Below, piece by piece: positions 10,748-18,085 of a DNA stretch of 64,000 nt. The translations under genes were made by a program, and so were the position numbers. Each line of letters begins with the position of its first letter. Positions within the stretch are counted from its first letter, which is position 1. Below the pieces are notes generated by a model, which was not told the DNA's origin, did no database searches, and saw only the letters and a list, made by a program, of their open reading frames with translations. The DNA lies in contig NZ_LMDM01000048.1 in NCBI RefSeq assembly GCF_001425825.1, positions 1 through 64,000 of the forward strand. The letters run 5' to 3'. Source of the stretch: Rhizobacter sp. Root1238. Lineage in GTDB: Bacteria > Pseudomonadota > Gammaproteobacteria > Burkholderiales > Burkholderiaceae_C.

Positions 10748-10761
10748 ATATGAAATCATAT
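10748..10761. promoter_or_regulatory. AT-rich dyad ATATGA-AA-TCATAT upstream of the small hypothetical gene
   Basis: A perfect 6-bp inverted repeat with a two-base spacer lies in a short AT-rich island (about 10745-10775) between the end of tatD and the small acidic protein gene. It is about 150 bases upstream of that gene, so it could be an operator or promoter element. No clear -35/-10 pair at proper spacing was found. Confidence 0.3.
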
Positions 10762-10822
10762 TTATCTTTACAGATCAATGAACTGCATGCGTTACCTCAT
10801 GCAAAACTTGAGATCTGAATGC

Positions 10823-11614
10823 TTACACCGGCGCCGGGGCAGGCAGGCGAAACAGCGCTTCGAAATTCCGACTGGTGTGGGCCGCGACCTCTTCCACCGT
10901 GCAGCCTTTCAACTCGGCGAGCTGCTTGGCGACGTAGGGCACGTACGCCGGTGAATTGGTCTTGCCGCGGTACGGCACCGGCGCCAGGTAGGGGCTGTCG
11001 GTCTCGATCAGGCAGCGGTCCAGCGGCACGTAGCGCGCGACCTCTTTCAGCTCGACGGCGCTCTTGAAGGTCAGGATGCCGGAGAACGAGATCAGGAAGC
11101 CGAGGTCGAGCGCCTCGCGCGCGACGGCCATCGTTTCGGTGAAGCAATGGAACACGCCGCGCGAGCGGCCGGCGCCCTGCTCCTTCAGCAGCGCGACGGT
11201 GTCGTCCGACGCGCTGCGAGTGTGGATGACGAGCGGCAGGTCGCGTTCGAGCCCGGCGCGGATGTGCACCCGGAAGCGCTCGCGCTGCCATTCCATGTCG
11301 GCGATGCTGCGGCCGTTCAGGCGGTAGTAGTCGAGCCCGGTCTCGCCGATCGCGACCACCTTGTCGCGTTGGCTCAGCGCCACCAGCGTCTCGACGCTCG
11401 GCTCGAGCACGTCCTCGTTGTCGGGGTGCACGCCGACCGAGGCCCAGAAGTTGTCGTGACCCGCCGCCAGCGCCTGCACGCCGTCGAACTCCTCGAGCGT
11501 CGTGCAGATGCACAGCGCGCGGTCGACCTGCGCGGCCGCCATCTCGGCGCGGATCTCGTCGAGGCGGGCATGCAGCTCAGGAAAGCTCAAATGGCAGTGC
11601 GAGTCGACGAACAT
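10823..11614 (-). CDS. tatD: TatD family hydrolase/deoxyribonuclease
   Basis: This 263-residue protein has all TatD metal-binding landmarks. The N-terminal FVDSHCHL comes first, then GETGLDYYR (about 91-99) and LPLVIHTRSA with a metal histidine. HCFTETM and CLIETDSPYLAPVPYRGKTN follow near the C-terminus. These coordinate two divalent metals for 3'-5' DNA exonuclease activity in the characterised family members. It is the last gene of a block that reads, in transcription order, mltG-tmk-holB-pilZ-tatD. This order is well conserved in betaproteobacteria and strengthens the assignment. Confidence 0.93.
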   Translation of the reverse strand: MFVDSHCHLSFPELHARLDEIRAEMAAAQVDRALCICTTLEEFDGVQALAAGHDNFWASVGVHPDNEDVLEPSVETLVALSQRDKVVAIGETGLDYYRLNGRSIADMEWQRERFRVHIRAGLERDLPLVIHTRSASDDTVALLKEQGAGRSRGVFHCFTETMAVAREALDLGFLISFSGILTFKSAVELKEVARYVPLDRCLIETDSPYLAPVPYRGKTNSPAYVPYVAKQLAELKGCTVEEVAAHTSRNFEALFRLPAPAPV

Positions 11615-11677
11615 GGGGAACGGCGGGAGCGGGAAATTGGCGTCGACGGGCCCGGCGCGGTGCGCCGGCAGGCGGGT

Positions 11678-12067
11678 TCAGATCGTCTGCGTCGGCTTGG
11701 ACGACTGGATCGAGGTGCCGAGGATCTCTTCGATCTTCAGCTTCAGCACCCGCGTCTTCTCGTCGGTCGGGAAGCGCACGCCGACACCCTGGGTGCGGCC
11801 GCCCGAGGCGTTGGGCGGCGTCAGCCACGACACCTTGCCGGCGACCGGATAGCGCTGCGGATCGTCCGGCAGCGACAGCAGCAGGTAGATGTCTTCGCCG
11901 AGCTTGTACTCGCGGGTGGTCGGCACGAACAGGCCACCTTCGCTGAACAGCGGGATGTAGGCGGCGTACAGCGCACCTTTTTCGCGGAAGACCAGCTGGA
12001 TGACGCTCGGCCGCGAGGCCGCGGCCGGTGCGACTGCGCGGGAGGGAGTGGCGGAGGAATCGCTCAT
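11678..12067 (-). CDS. pilZ: PilZ domain protein (type IV pilus-associated type)
   Basis: A 129-residue PilZ domain protein. The core contains LYAAYIPLFSEGGLFVPTT, LLLSLPDDPQRYPVAGKVSW and GVGVRFPTDE. It lacks the RxxxR motif that canonical PilZ domains use to bind cyclic di-GMP. In that it resembles PilZ itself, which acts in type IV pilus assembly without binding the nucleotide. The ATG at 12067 overlaps the stop of holB by four bases (ATGA), and the same holB-pilZ linkage exists in Pseudomonas and Xanthomonas. No other pilus gene is in the window. Confidence 0.88.
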   Translation of the reverse strand: MSDSSATPSRAVAPAAASRPSVIQLVFREKGALYAAYIPLFSEGGLFVPTTREYKLGEDIYLLLSLPDDPQRYPVAGKVSWLTPPNASGGRTQGVGVRFPTDEKTRVLKLKIEEILGTSIQSSKPTQTI

Positions 12068-13116
12068 CGGGCCGAGTGTACCGAAGGACCCTTGGCATGG
12101 CGTGCCGGTGCCAGCGCCTCGCGGGCCTGTTGCACCAAGGATTCCACCATCACCGGCTGATTCCACGGGTGTTCGCCATGCCGGCTCGCGGCCGACAGCG
12201 ACGCCGCCCAGCGCGTCAGGCCGTACAGCGGCATCGCCGGTGGCAGCGAGGCCGGCGGAAAGTAGCGCGGCGGTGCACCGCACGCCAGGCACAGCGCGTC
12301 ATGGCAGAGCTTGTGCATCGCCTCCAGCAGCCGCGGCAGCGGCCAGGCGGCCAGTTGACCCGCGTCGCCGGCCGCAAGCTGCTTCGGCAGGCGCAGCCAG
12401 GCCACCGCGTCGACGCCGTCCTGCGCCCAGTCGAGCGCCTGCAGCGGCTGGCCGCCGGCCGCGGCGAGCAGCACGTCCGGTTGCGCGATCTTGTGCTCGG
12501 CCAGCCAGCGGGTCGCCTGGTCGGTCGGCGGCAGCGCGAGCGGCAGCGCCTGGCAGCGGCTGCGGATCGTCGGCAGCAGCGAATCCGGCGAGCCGCTGCT
12601 GAGGATGAAGCGCGCCTGGCCGGGCGGCTCTTCCAGCGTCTTCAGCAGCGTGTTGGCCGAGATGCCGTTCATGCGCTCCGCCGGGTGCAGCAGCACGACC
12701 TTGCCGCGCCCGCGCGCCGAGGTGGTCTGCGCGAAGTTGACCGCGCCGCGGATCGCCTCGACCTTCAACTCCTTGCTCGGCTTGGCCTTCGAGGCCTTGG
12801 TCTCGCTGTCGCCGCCGTCGTCGGCGCTGTCCCAGCCCAGCGCTTCGCGCAGCGCCTCGGGCAGCAGCACCAGCAGGTCGGGATGCGAGCGCGCCTGCAC
12901 CAGGTGGCAGCTCGCGCAACGCCCGCAGGCCGGCTTGAACTGTCCGGCCGGCACGGCCTCGCACAACCACGATTGCGCCAGCGCCAGCCCCAGTTCGAAC
13001 TGGCCGATGCCCTGCGGCCCGTGGATCAGCAGCGCATGGCCGCGCTGCGTGCGCAGCGCCTCGTCGAGCGCCGTCGCCAGCCAGGGCAACGGCAGCTTTC
13101 CTTCGGGATCTACCAC
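12064..13116 (-). CDS. holB: DNA polymerase III delta-prime subunit
   Basis: A 350-residue clamp-loader subunit. The P-loop region reads IHGPQGIGQ, with glutamine replacing the lysine of Walker A, consistent with the non-ATP-binding delta-prime subunit. A four-cysteine zinc module is present (C52, C64, C67, C70, in ACGRCASCH). The conserved segment [20 protein letters not shown] precedes LEEPP, and RSRC (sensor 1 region) follows. The start is taken as GTG at 13116, overlapping the tmk stop by seven bases. An open frame continues upstream but lies inside tmk. The upstream tmk and downstream pilZ overlaps indicate one operon. Confidence 0.9.
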   Translation of the reverse strand: MVDPEGKLPLPWLATALDEALRTQRGHALLIHGPQGIGQFELGLALAQSWLCEAVPAGQFKPACGRCASCHLVQARSHPDLLVLLPEALREALGWDSADDGGDSETKASKAKPSKELKVEAIRGAVNFAQTTSARGRGKVVLLHPAERMNGISANTLLKTLEEPPGQARFILSSGSPDSLLPTIRSRCQALPLALPPTDQATRWLAEHKIAQPDVLLAAAGGQPLQALDWAQDGVDAVAWLRLPKQLAAGDAGQLAAWPLPRLLEAMHKLCHDALCLACGAPPRYFPPASLPPAMPLYGLTRWAASLSAASRHGEHPWNQPVMVESLVQQAREALAPARHAKGPSVHSAR

Positions 13117-13727
13117 GGGTACTGCTCCAACGAGGCGAGAACTTGCTGCCAGACCTGCTCGCGCGGTGCGGCGGCATCGATGCGGACGATGCGATCCGGC
13201 GCGGCCTGCAGGCGCGATGCATACCCCGAGCGGACGCGCTCGAAGAAGGCCAAATCTTGTTGTTCGAAACGGTCCGGCGCCCGCACCGCGGCACGGCGTT
13301 CGGCCGCCAGCGCGGCCGGCAGGTCGAACCAGAAGGTCAGGTCGGGCTGCAGGTGGCGGTGCACCCAGCTTTCGAGCGTGGCGAGCACGCCGGCATCGAA
13401 GCCGCGCCCGCCGCCCTGGTAGGCGAAGCTCGCATCGGTGAAGCGGTCGCACAGCACGGTGCGGCCGGCGGCCAGCGCCGGTTCGATGACCTGCGCCAGG
13501 TGGTCGCGGCGCGCGCCGAAGACCAGCAGCGCCTCGGTCAGCGGGTCCATCGGCGAATGCAGCAGCAGTTCGCGCAACTGCTCGGCCAGCGGGGTGCCGC
13601 CCGGCTCGCGGGTCAGCACGACCGGCTGGCCGGCGCTGCGCAGGTGTTCGGCCAGCGCGTCGATGTGCGTGGACTTGCCGGCGCCGTCGATGCCTTCGAA
13701 GGTGATGAATCGTCCGCGCACGGGCAC
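13110..13727 (-). CDS. tmk: Thymidylate kinase
   Basis: A 205-residue dTMP kinase that makes dTDP in the dTTP pathway. The P-loop [10 protein letters not shown] lies at 11-20. The DR-Y/F element is [18 protein letters not shown], and TREPGGTP forms part of the dTMP site. The lid region [14 protein letters not shown] follows. The length is the usual one. It starts seven bases after the mltG stop and overlaps the start of holB, placing it in the middle of the conserved block. Confidence 0.96.
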   Translation of the reverse strand: MPVRGRFITFEGIDGAGKSTHIDALAEHLRSAGQPVVLTREPGGTPLAEQLRELLLHSPMDPLTEALLVFGARRDHLAQVIEPALAAGRTVLCDRFTDASFAYQGGGRGFDAGVLATLESWVHRHLQPDLTFWFDLPAALAAERRAAVRAPDRFEQQDLAFFERVRSGYASRLQAAPDRIVRIDAAAPREQVWQQVLASLEQYPW

Positions 13728-13733
13728 TGGTGG

Positions 13734-14732
13734 CTACTTCTGGTACTGGTTGACCGCGCGATTATGCTCGGCCAGCGTCTCGCTGAACTGGCTGCTGCCG
13801 TCGCCGCGGGCCACGAAGTACAAGGCCTTGGTGGTGTCGGGCCGCACCGCGGCCAGCAGCGAGGCCCGCCCCGGCATCGCGATCGGGGTCGGCGGCAGCC
13901 CGGTGCGCAGGTAGGTGTTGTACGGGCCGTCGGTGGTCAGGTCACGCTTGCGCAGGTTGCCGTCGAAGGCCTCGCCGAGCCCGTAGATCACCGTCGGGTC
14001 GGTCTGCAGCGGCATGCCGATGCGCAGCCGGTTCGTGAACACGCCGGCCACGCGGCTGCGATCGGCGGGCGTGCCGGTCTCCTTCTCGACGATCGAGGCC
14101 AGCGTCAACGCGTCGTCGGCATTGCGCAGCGGCGAGCTGGCGGCCCGCTCGGCCCAGGCCAGTTCCAGCTGGCGCTGCATCGCGCGGTGCGCCCGCTTCA
14201 GCACCGCGACATCGCTTGCGCCCTTGCTGTAGGCATACGTGTCCGGATAGAAGCGGCCTTCGGGCGACAGGCCGGCCGCGCCTATCGCGGCCATCAGCTG
14301 CGCTTCGGTCATGCCGGTGGTGGTCTGCTTCAGGTTCTCGGCCTTCGCGAGTTCGGCGCGGAACTGGCGGAAGGTCCAGCCTTCGATCAGGCGCACGGTG
14401 GACAGCACCTCGTCGCCGCGCACCATCTTGTCGAGCAGGCCGCGCGGCGTGATGCCGCGCGCGATCGCATAGCTGCCCGCGCGGATCTTGCGCGCCTGGC
14501 CCGACCAGCGGAACCATTCGTAGAGCAGCACCGGCGGCGCCTGCACGCCGGCCTGGGTCCAGGCCAGTGCGACCTCGCGCGGCGAGGTGCCGGGTTCGAT
14601 CGACACCTCGACCGCATCGGCATTCAGCGGCAGCGGCTGCTGCAGCCACCACACCGTGCCGCCGACGGCCGCACCGACGACGAGGAGGCCCAGCACGAAC
14701 ACCAGCAGGACGAGACGGCGCAGGAATTTCAC
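13734..14732 (-). CDS. mltG: Endolytic murein transglycosylase
   Basis: A 332-residue inner-membrane YceG/MltG protein that cleaves nascent glycan strands. A single N-terminal transmembrane helix (about 6-28) follows the positive KFLRR. A LysM-like region follows, and then the catalytic domain with SIVEKETG (catalytic glutamate), DPTVIYGLG and the YLRTGLPPTPIAMPG signature near the end. The start is GTG at 14732, giving the usual short cytoplasmic tail; the ribosome site is weak. It heads the mltG-tmk-holB-pilZ-tatD block and is divergent from the ygfZ gene 92 bases away. Confidence 0.93.
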   Translation of the reverse strand: MKFLRRLVLLVFVLGLLVVGAAVGGTVWWLQQPLPLNADAVEVSIEPGTSPREVALAWTQAGVQAPPVLLYEWFRWSGQARKIRAGSYAIARGITPRGLLDKMVRGDEVLSTVRLIEGWTFRQFRAELAKAENLKQTTTGMTEAQLMAAIGAAGLSPEGRFYPDTYAYSKGASDVAVLKRAHRAMQRQLELAWAERAASSPLRNADDALTLASIVEKETGTPADRSRVAGVFTNRLRIGMPLQTDPTVIYGLGEAFDGNLRKRDLTTDGPYNTYLRTGLPPTPIAMPGRASLLAAVRPDTTKALYFVARGDGSSQFSETLAEHNRAVNQYQK

Positions 14733-14824
14733 GGCGGGAAGCTCGAAAGAAGGCCCGGAGACCCCGGTCGGGACCCGATGACGGGCGCTGATGATAATCG
14801 GCACTTCCGCACGGCTTGTATCCA

Positions 14825-15745
14825 ATGAGCACAACACTCTCCCTCGACGGCATCGCGACCCTGTCCCACTGGGGCGTGATCCGCGCGCGCGGCGCCGATG
14901 CCGCCTCTTTCCTGCACGGCCAGCTGACCAGCGACGTCGCGCAGCTGGGTGCCGACCAGGCGCGGCTGGCCGGCTACTGCTCGGCCAAGGGCCGCCTGCT
15001 CGCGAGCTTCGTGGTGTGGAAACCGGCCCCCGACGAGCTGCTGCTCGCCTGCAGCGCCGACCTGCTGGCGCCGACGCTGAAGCGGCTGTCGATGTTCGTG
15101 CTGCGCGCGCAGTGCAAGCTGAGCGATGCGTCGGCCGAGTTCGTGCTGCACGGTCTCGCCGGCGCCTCGGCCCGGGCCTGGCTCGGCAGCGCGGCATCGG
15201 CCGCGCCGTGGCAGCGCAGCGAGCACGCCGGCGCAAGCCTGGTGCGCCTGCCGGATGCCGATGGACACGAACGTTACCTGTGGGCCGCGGCCGCCGGCAC
15301 GCCGGCCCCTGCCCTGCCCGTGCTGTCGCTCGATGCCTGGCGCGAAGGCGAGGTCGCGAGCGCGGTGCCGCGCGTCGAGGCGGCCACCGTCGACCAGTTC
15401 GTGCCGCAGATGCTCAACTTCGAGCTGGTCGGCGGCGTCGACTTCAAGAAGGGCTGCTACCCCGGGCAGGAGATCGTCGCGCGCAGCCAGTACCGCGGCA
15501 CCATCAAGCGCCGCAGCTTCCTGTTCGAGTCGGCGGTGCCGGCGAGCGCCGGGCAGGAGATCTTCCACAGCGCCGATCCCGGGCAGCCGGCCGGCCTCGT
15601 CGTCAATGCGGCCGGGCCGCGCGTGCTGGCCGAGGTCAAGCTCGCGGCGCTCGACGGCGGCAGCCTGCACCTGGGCGCCGTCGACGGGCCGGTGCTGGTC
15701 CGCCAACCGATGCCATACGACGTCGACATCGACGTGACGGCCTGA
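14825..15745 (+). CDS. ygfZ: Folate-binding protein YgfZ (Fe-S cluster repair)
   Basis: A 306-residue GcvT-fold protein with the diagnostic YgfZ motif KGCYPGQE (209-216), whose cysteine is needed for function in E. coli. In characterised members, tetrahydrofolate-dependent YgfZ supports maturation or repair of certain iron-sulfur enzymes. The N-terminal segment SFLHGQLTSDV and the C-terminal VLVRQPMPYDVDI are typical. ATG at 14825 was preferred over an upstream TTG at 14816. It shares a divergent promoter region with mltG, as in many betaproteobacteria. Confidence 0.93.
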   Translation: MSTTLSLDGIATLSHWGVIRARGADAASFLHGQLTSDVAQLGADQARLAGYCSAKGRLLASFVVWKPAPDELLLACSADLLAPTLKRLSMFVLRAQCKLSDASAEFVLHGLAGASARAWLGSAASAAPWQRSEHAGASLVRLPDADGHERYLWAAAAGTPAPALPVLSLDAWREGEVASAVPRVEAATVDQFVPQMLNFELVGGVDFKKGCYPGQEIVARSQYRGTIKRRSFLFESAVPASAGQEIFHSADPGQPAGLVVNAAGPRVLAEVKLAALDGGSLHLGAVDGPVLVRQPMPYDVDIDVTA

Positions 15746-15807
15746 GCGGCCGGGCTGCCTCGGGCATTCCAGGCACGACTTCACGGACCCGCATCGGCGG
15801 CGGCATC

Positions 15808-16104
15808 GTGCGCGAATTGTTCATCTACTATCGGGCGAAGGCCGGCGACGCCGAGGCGTTGTCGGCCGCGGTCCTTGCGGCCCAGGCGCTGTTGCAGTCG
15901 GCCTGGCCCGGGCTCCAGGCCCGGCTGCTGCGCCGCCCCGATTCCCGCGACGAACACCACACCTGGATGGAAACCTACGCCTTCGCGCCCCACGGCATCG
16001 ACGACACGCTGGCGCGCCAGATCGAAGCGCAGCTCGCTGCCGTGCTCGCGCCGTGGATCGTTGGCCCCCGCCACTGCGAGGGCTTCGTGCCATGTGCCTC
16101 GTAG
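15808..16104 (+). CDS. DUF4936 family protein
   Basis: A 98-residue protein of the small DUF4936 family of betaproteobacteria. It opens RELFIYYRAKAGDAEAL and ends with CEGFVPCAS. It resembles an antibiotic biosynthesis monooxygenase-like ferredoxin fold in length and spacing, but I see no catalytic motif. The start is GTG at 15808, and no strong ribosome site is present. The 3' end overlaps the start of the NRDE gene by 13 bases, so the two are probably co-translated, downstream of ygfZ. Confidence 0.8.
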   Translation: MRELFIYYRAKAGDAEALSAAVLAAQALLQSAWPGLQARLLRRPDSRDEHHTWMETYAFAPHGIDDTLARQIEAQLAAVLAPWIVGPRHCEGFVPCAS

Positions 16105-17051
16105 CGCTGGCGATCGACCAGTCGCGCCGCTTCCCGCTGGTGATCGCGGCGAACCGCGACGAGTTCTTCAAGCGCCCGACCGCACGCCTCGCCTGGTGGT
16201 CGCCGGGCGCCGACCGGCCCGACATCCTCGGCGGGCGCGACCTCGAAGCCGGCGGCACCTGGCTCGGCCTGACGGCCGCCGGGCGCCTGGCCTTCGTCAC
16301 CAACGTGCGCGACCCGTCGCGCCAGGACCCGCTGGCGCCGTCGCGCGGCGACATCGTGCCGCGCTGGCTGTCGGGCGACCTGCAGACCGACCGCTTCTGG
16401 ATGCGCACCGCGCTGGCCGGCTACAACGGCTTCAACCTGGTGGCCGCCGATTTCCAGCGCGGCGAATGCTTCTGGGCGTCGAGCCACGAGGTGCACCCGG
16501 TGCGGCTCGAACGCGGGCTGTTCGGCCTGTCGAACGGCCGGCTCGATGCGCCGTGGCCCAAGGTCGACCTGCTGAAGGCGCGCGTCGATGCGGCGCTGTC
16601 GGCGAGCGACACGGTCGACACGCTCGGCACCCGGTTGTTCGAGGCGCTCGGCGACCGCACGCTGGCCGAAGACGCGCTGCTGCCGTCGACCGGCGTGTCG
16701 CCCGAATGGGAAAAGCTGCTGTCGGCCGCGTTCATCCGCACGCCGGACGGCAGCTACGGCACCCGCTGCTCGACACTGGTCATCACCGAGCGCGTCAACA
16801 AGCGGCTGGTCACGCACGTGCTCGAACGCACCTACGCCGCCAGCGGCGGCATGGCGCTGCTGCGCCGCTCGACGCTGAAGGACTGGCCGCCGCGCTACAG
16901 CGAAGCGCCGCCGGCCGAGGCCTCCGCGCAGGGCAGCGTCGACGAGGCTGACGACCCGTCGGGCAGCAGCGCCGCCGTGCCGCGCAAGACGCGGGTGCGC
17001 AGCCTGCTGAAGCCGGAGCGGCCGCGCCGCAACCGGCCGGCCGGCGACTGA
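16092..17051 (+). CDS. NRDE (TANGO2-like) family protein
   Basis: A 319-residue protein starting directly with the MCLVALAID segment, so the N-terminal nucleophile cysteine (C2) expected in this Ntn-hydrolase-like family is present. The name-giving motif is AANRDEFFKRPTARLAWW. GLSNGRLDAPWPKV and the TRCSTLVI segment are also typical. Bacterial and eukaryotic members (TANGO2) have been linked to haem or lipid handling, but the reaction is unsettled. The last 40 residues are low-complexity and arginine/proline-rich. The gene overlaps DUF4936 by 13 bases. Confidence 0.88.
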   Translation: MCLVALAIDQSRRFPLVIAANRDEFFKRPTARLAWWSPGADRPDILGGRDLEAGGTWLGLTAAGRLAFVTNVRDPSRQDPLAPSRGDIVPRWLSGDLQTDRFWMRTALAGYNGFNLVAADFQRGECFWASSHEVHPVRLERGLFGLSNGRLDAPWPKVDLLKARVDAALSASDTVDTLGTRLFEALGDRTLAEDALLPSTGVSPEWEKLLSAAFIRTPDGSYGTRCSTLVITERVNKRLVTHVLERTYAASGGMALLRRSTLKDWPPRYSEAPPAEASAQGSVDEADDPSGSSAAVPRKTRVRSLLKPERPRRNRPAGD

Positions 17052-17052
17052 A

Positions 17053-18072
17053 TCACACCGCGCTGAACCCGAGCGACTTCACGACGGCGCCCCAGCGTTC
17101 GGTGTCACGTCGCTGCAAGGCCGCCAGTTCGGCCGGGGACGACCCGGCCGGATCGAAGCCCATGCGGGCCAGCATCGCGACCACCTGCGCATCGTCGAGC
17201 GCACCGCGCAATGCGGCATTTGCGCGCTGCACGACCTGCGGCCCCGCACCGCCCGGCAGGTAGAACGCATACCAGCCGTCGGCGACGATGTCCTTCAGGC
17301 CTTGCTCGACGAAGGTCGGCACCTCCGGCACGAAGCGGCTTCGCCGTGCCCCGCAGACACCCAGCAGGCGGATCGGTCCGGCCTGCAGGTGCGGCAGCAT
17401 GTCGCCCAGCGGTGTGCAGACCGCGGCGACCTGCCCGCCCATCAGGTCGACGATGGCAGGCCGGCTGCCGCGGTACGGCACATGGCGCAGCGGCAGCTGG
17501 CCGGCGCGGGCCAGCATCTCGCCGACGAAATGGGTCGACGAGCCGGTCGCCGGGCTGCCGAAGTTGGCCAGCTCGGGATGGGCCCGCGCCCAGGCGATGA
17601 ACGCCTGCAGCGTCTGCACCGACGCATCGACCTGCGGTCCGACGGCGAACGCCAGGTCGAAGGTGCAGGCCAGCGACACCGGGGCGACGTCGCGCAGCGG
17701 GTCGTACGGCAGCTGCTTGTAGGTGTGCGGAAAGAGCGTCAGCATCGACGACGGGGTCAGCAGCAGCGTGCTGCCGTCCGCCGGCGCGGTCTTCATCGAC
17801 AGCAGCGCCAGCTGGCCGCCGGCGCCGATCCGGTTGTCGACCAGCGCCGTGCGCGCATGCGTGCCATGCAGCGATTCGGCCACGCTGCGGGCGAGCAGGT
17901 CGCCGGAGCCGCCGGCCGCGAACCCGATGACGATGCGCAGCGTCTCGATCGGCGGATCGATCGGCACCGGCTTGTCGCCGGGCGGTCCGGCCTGCACGAC
18001 GCCGCCGGCGAACCACGCGGCCCCGAGGGCGGCGCCGGCGTGGCCGAGGAACTGTCGACGCGTCGTGCCCAT
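17053..18072 (-). CDS. Bug/TctC-type periplasmic solute-binding protein
   Basis: A 339-residue extracytoplasmic receptor of the tripartite tricarboxylate (Bug) family. The N-terminus MGTTRRQFLGHAGAALGAA is a twin-arginine signal, so it is probably exported folded by Tat. The family motifs VIGFAAGGSGDLLAR, IGAGGQLAL and ANFGSPATGSSTHFVGEM are present, as is the C-terminal WYAFYLPGGAGPQVV. These proteins bind carboxylates, but the ligand cannot be inferred. No TctA/TctB membrane genes are adjacent, which is normal for the expanded Bug paralogues of Burkholderiales. It lies 13 bases after the frameshifted kinase gene. Confidence 0.9.
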   Translation of the reverse strand: MGTTRRQFLGHAGAALGAAWFAGGVVQAGPPGDKPVPIDPPIETLRIVIGFAAGGSGDLLARSVAESLHGTHARTALVDNRIGAGGQLALLSMKTAPADGSTLLLTPSSMLTLFPHTYKQLPYDPLRDVAPVSLACTFDLAFAVGPQVDASVQTLQAFIAWARAHPELANFGSPATGSSTHFVGEMLARAGQLPLRHVPYRGSRPAIVDLMGGQVAAVCTPLGDMLPHLQAGPIRLLGVCGARRSRFVPEVPTFVEQGLKDIVADGWYAFYLPGGAGPQVVQRANAALRGALDDAQVVAMLARMGFDPAGSSPAELAALQRRDTERWGAVVKSLGFSAV

Positions 18073-18085
18073 GGCAACTCTCCTG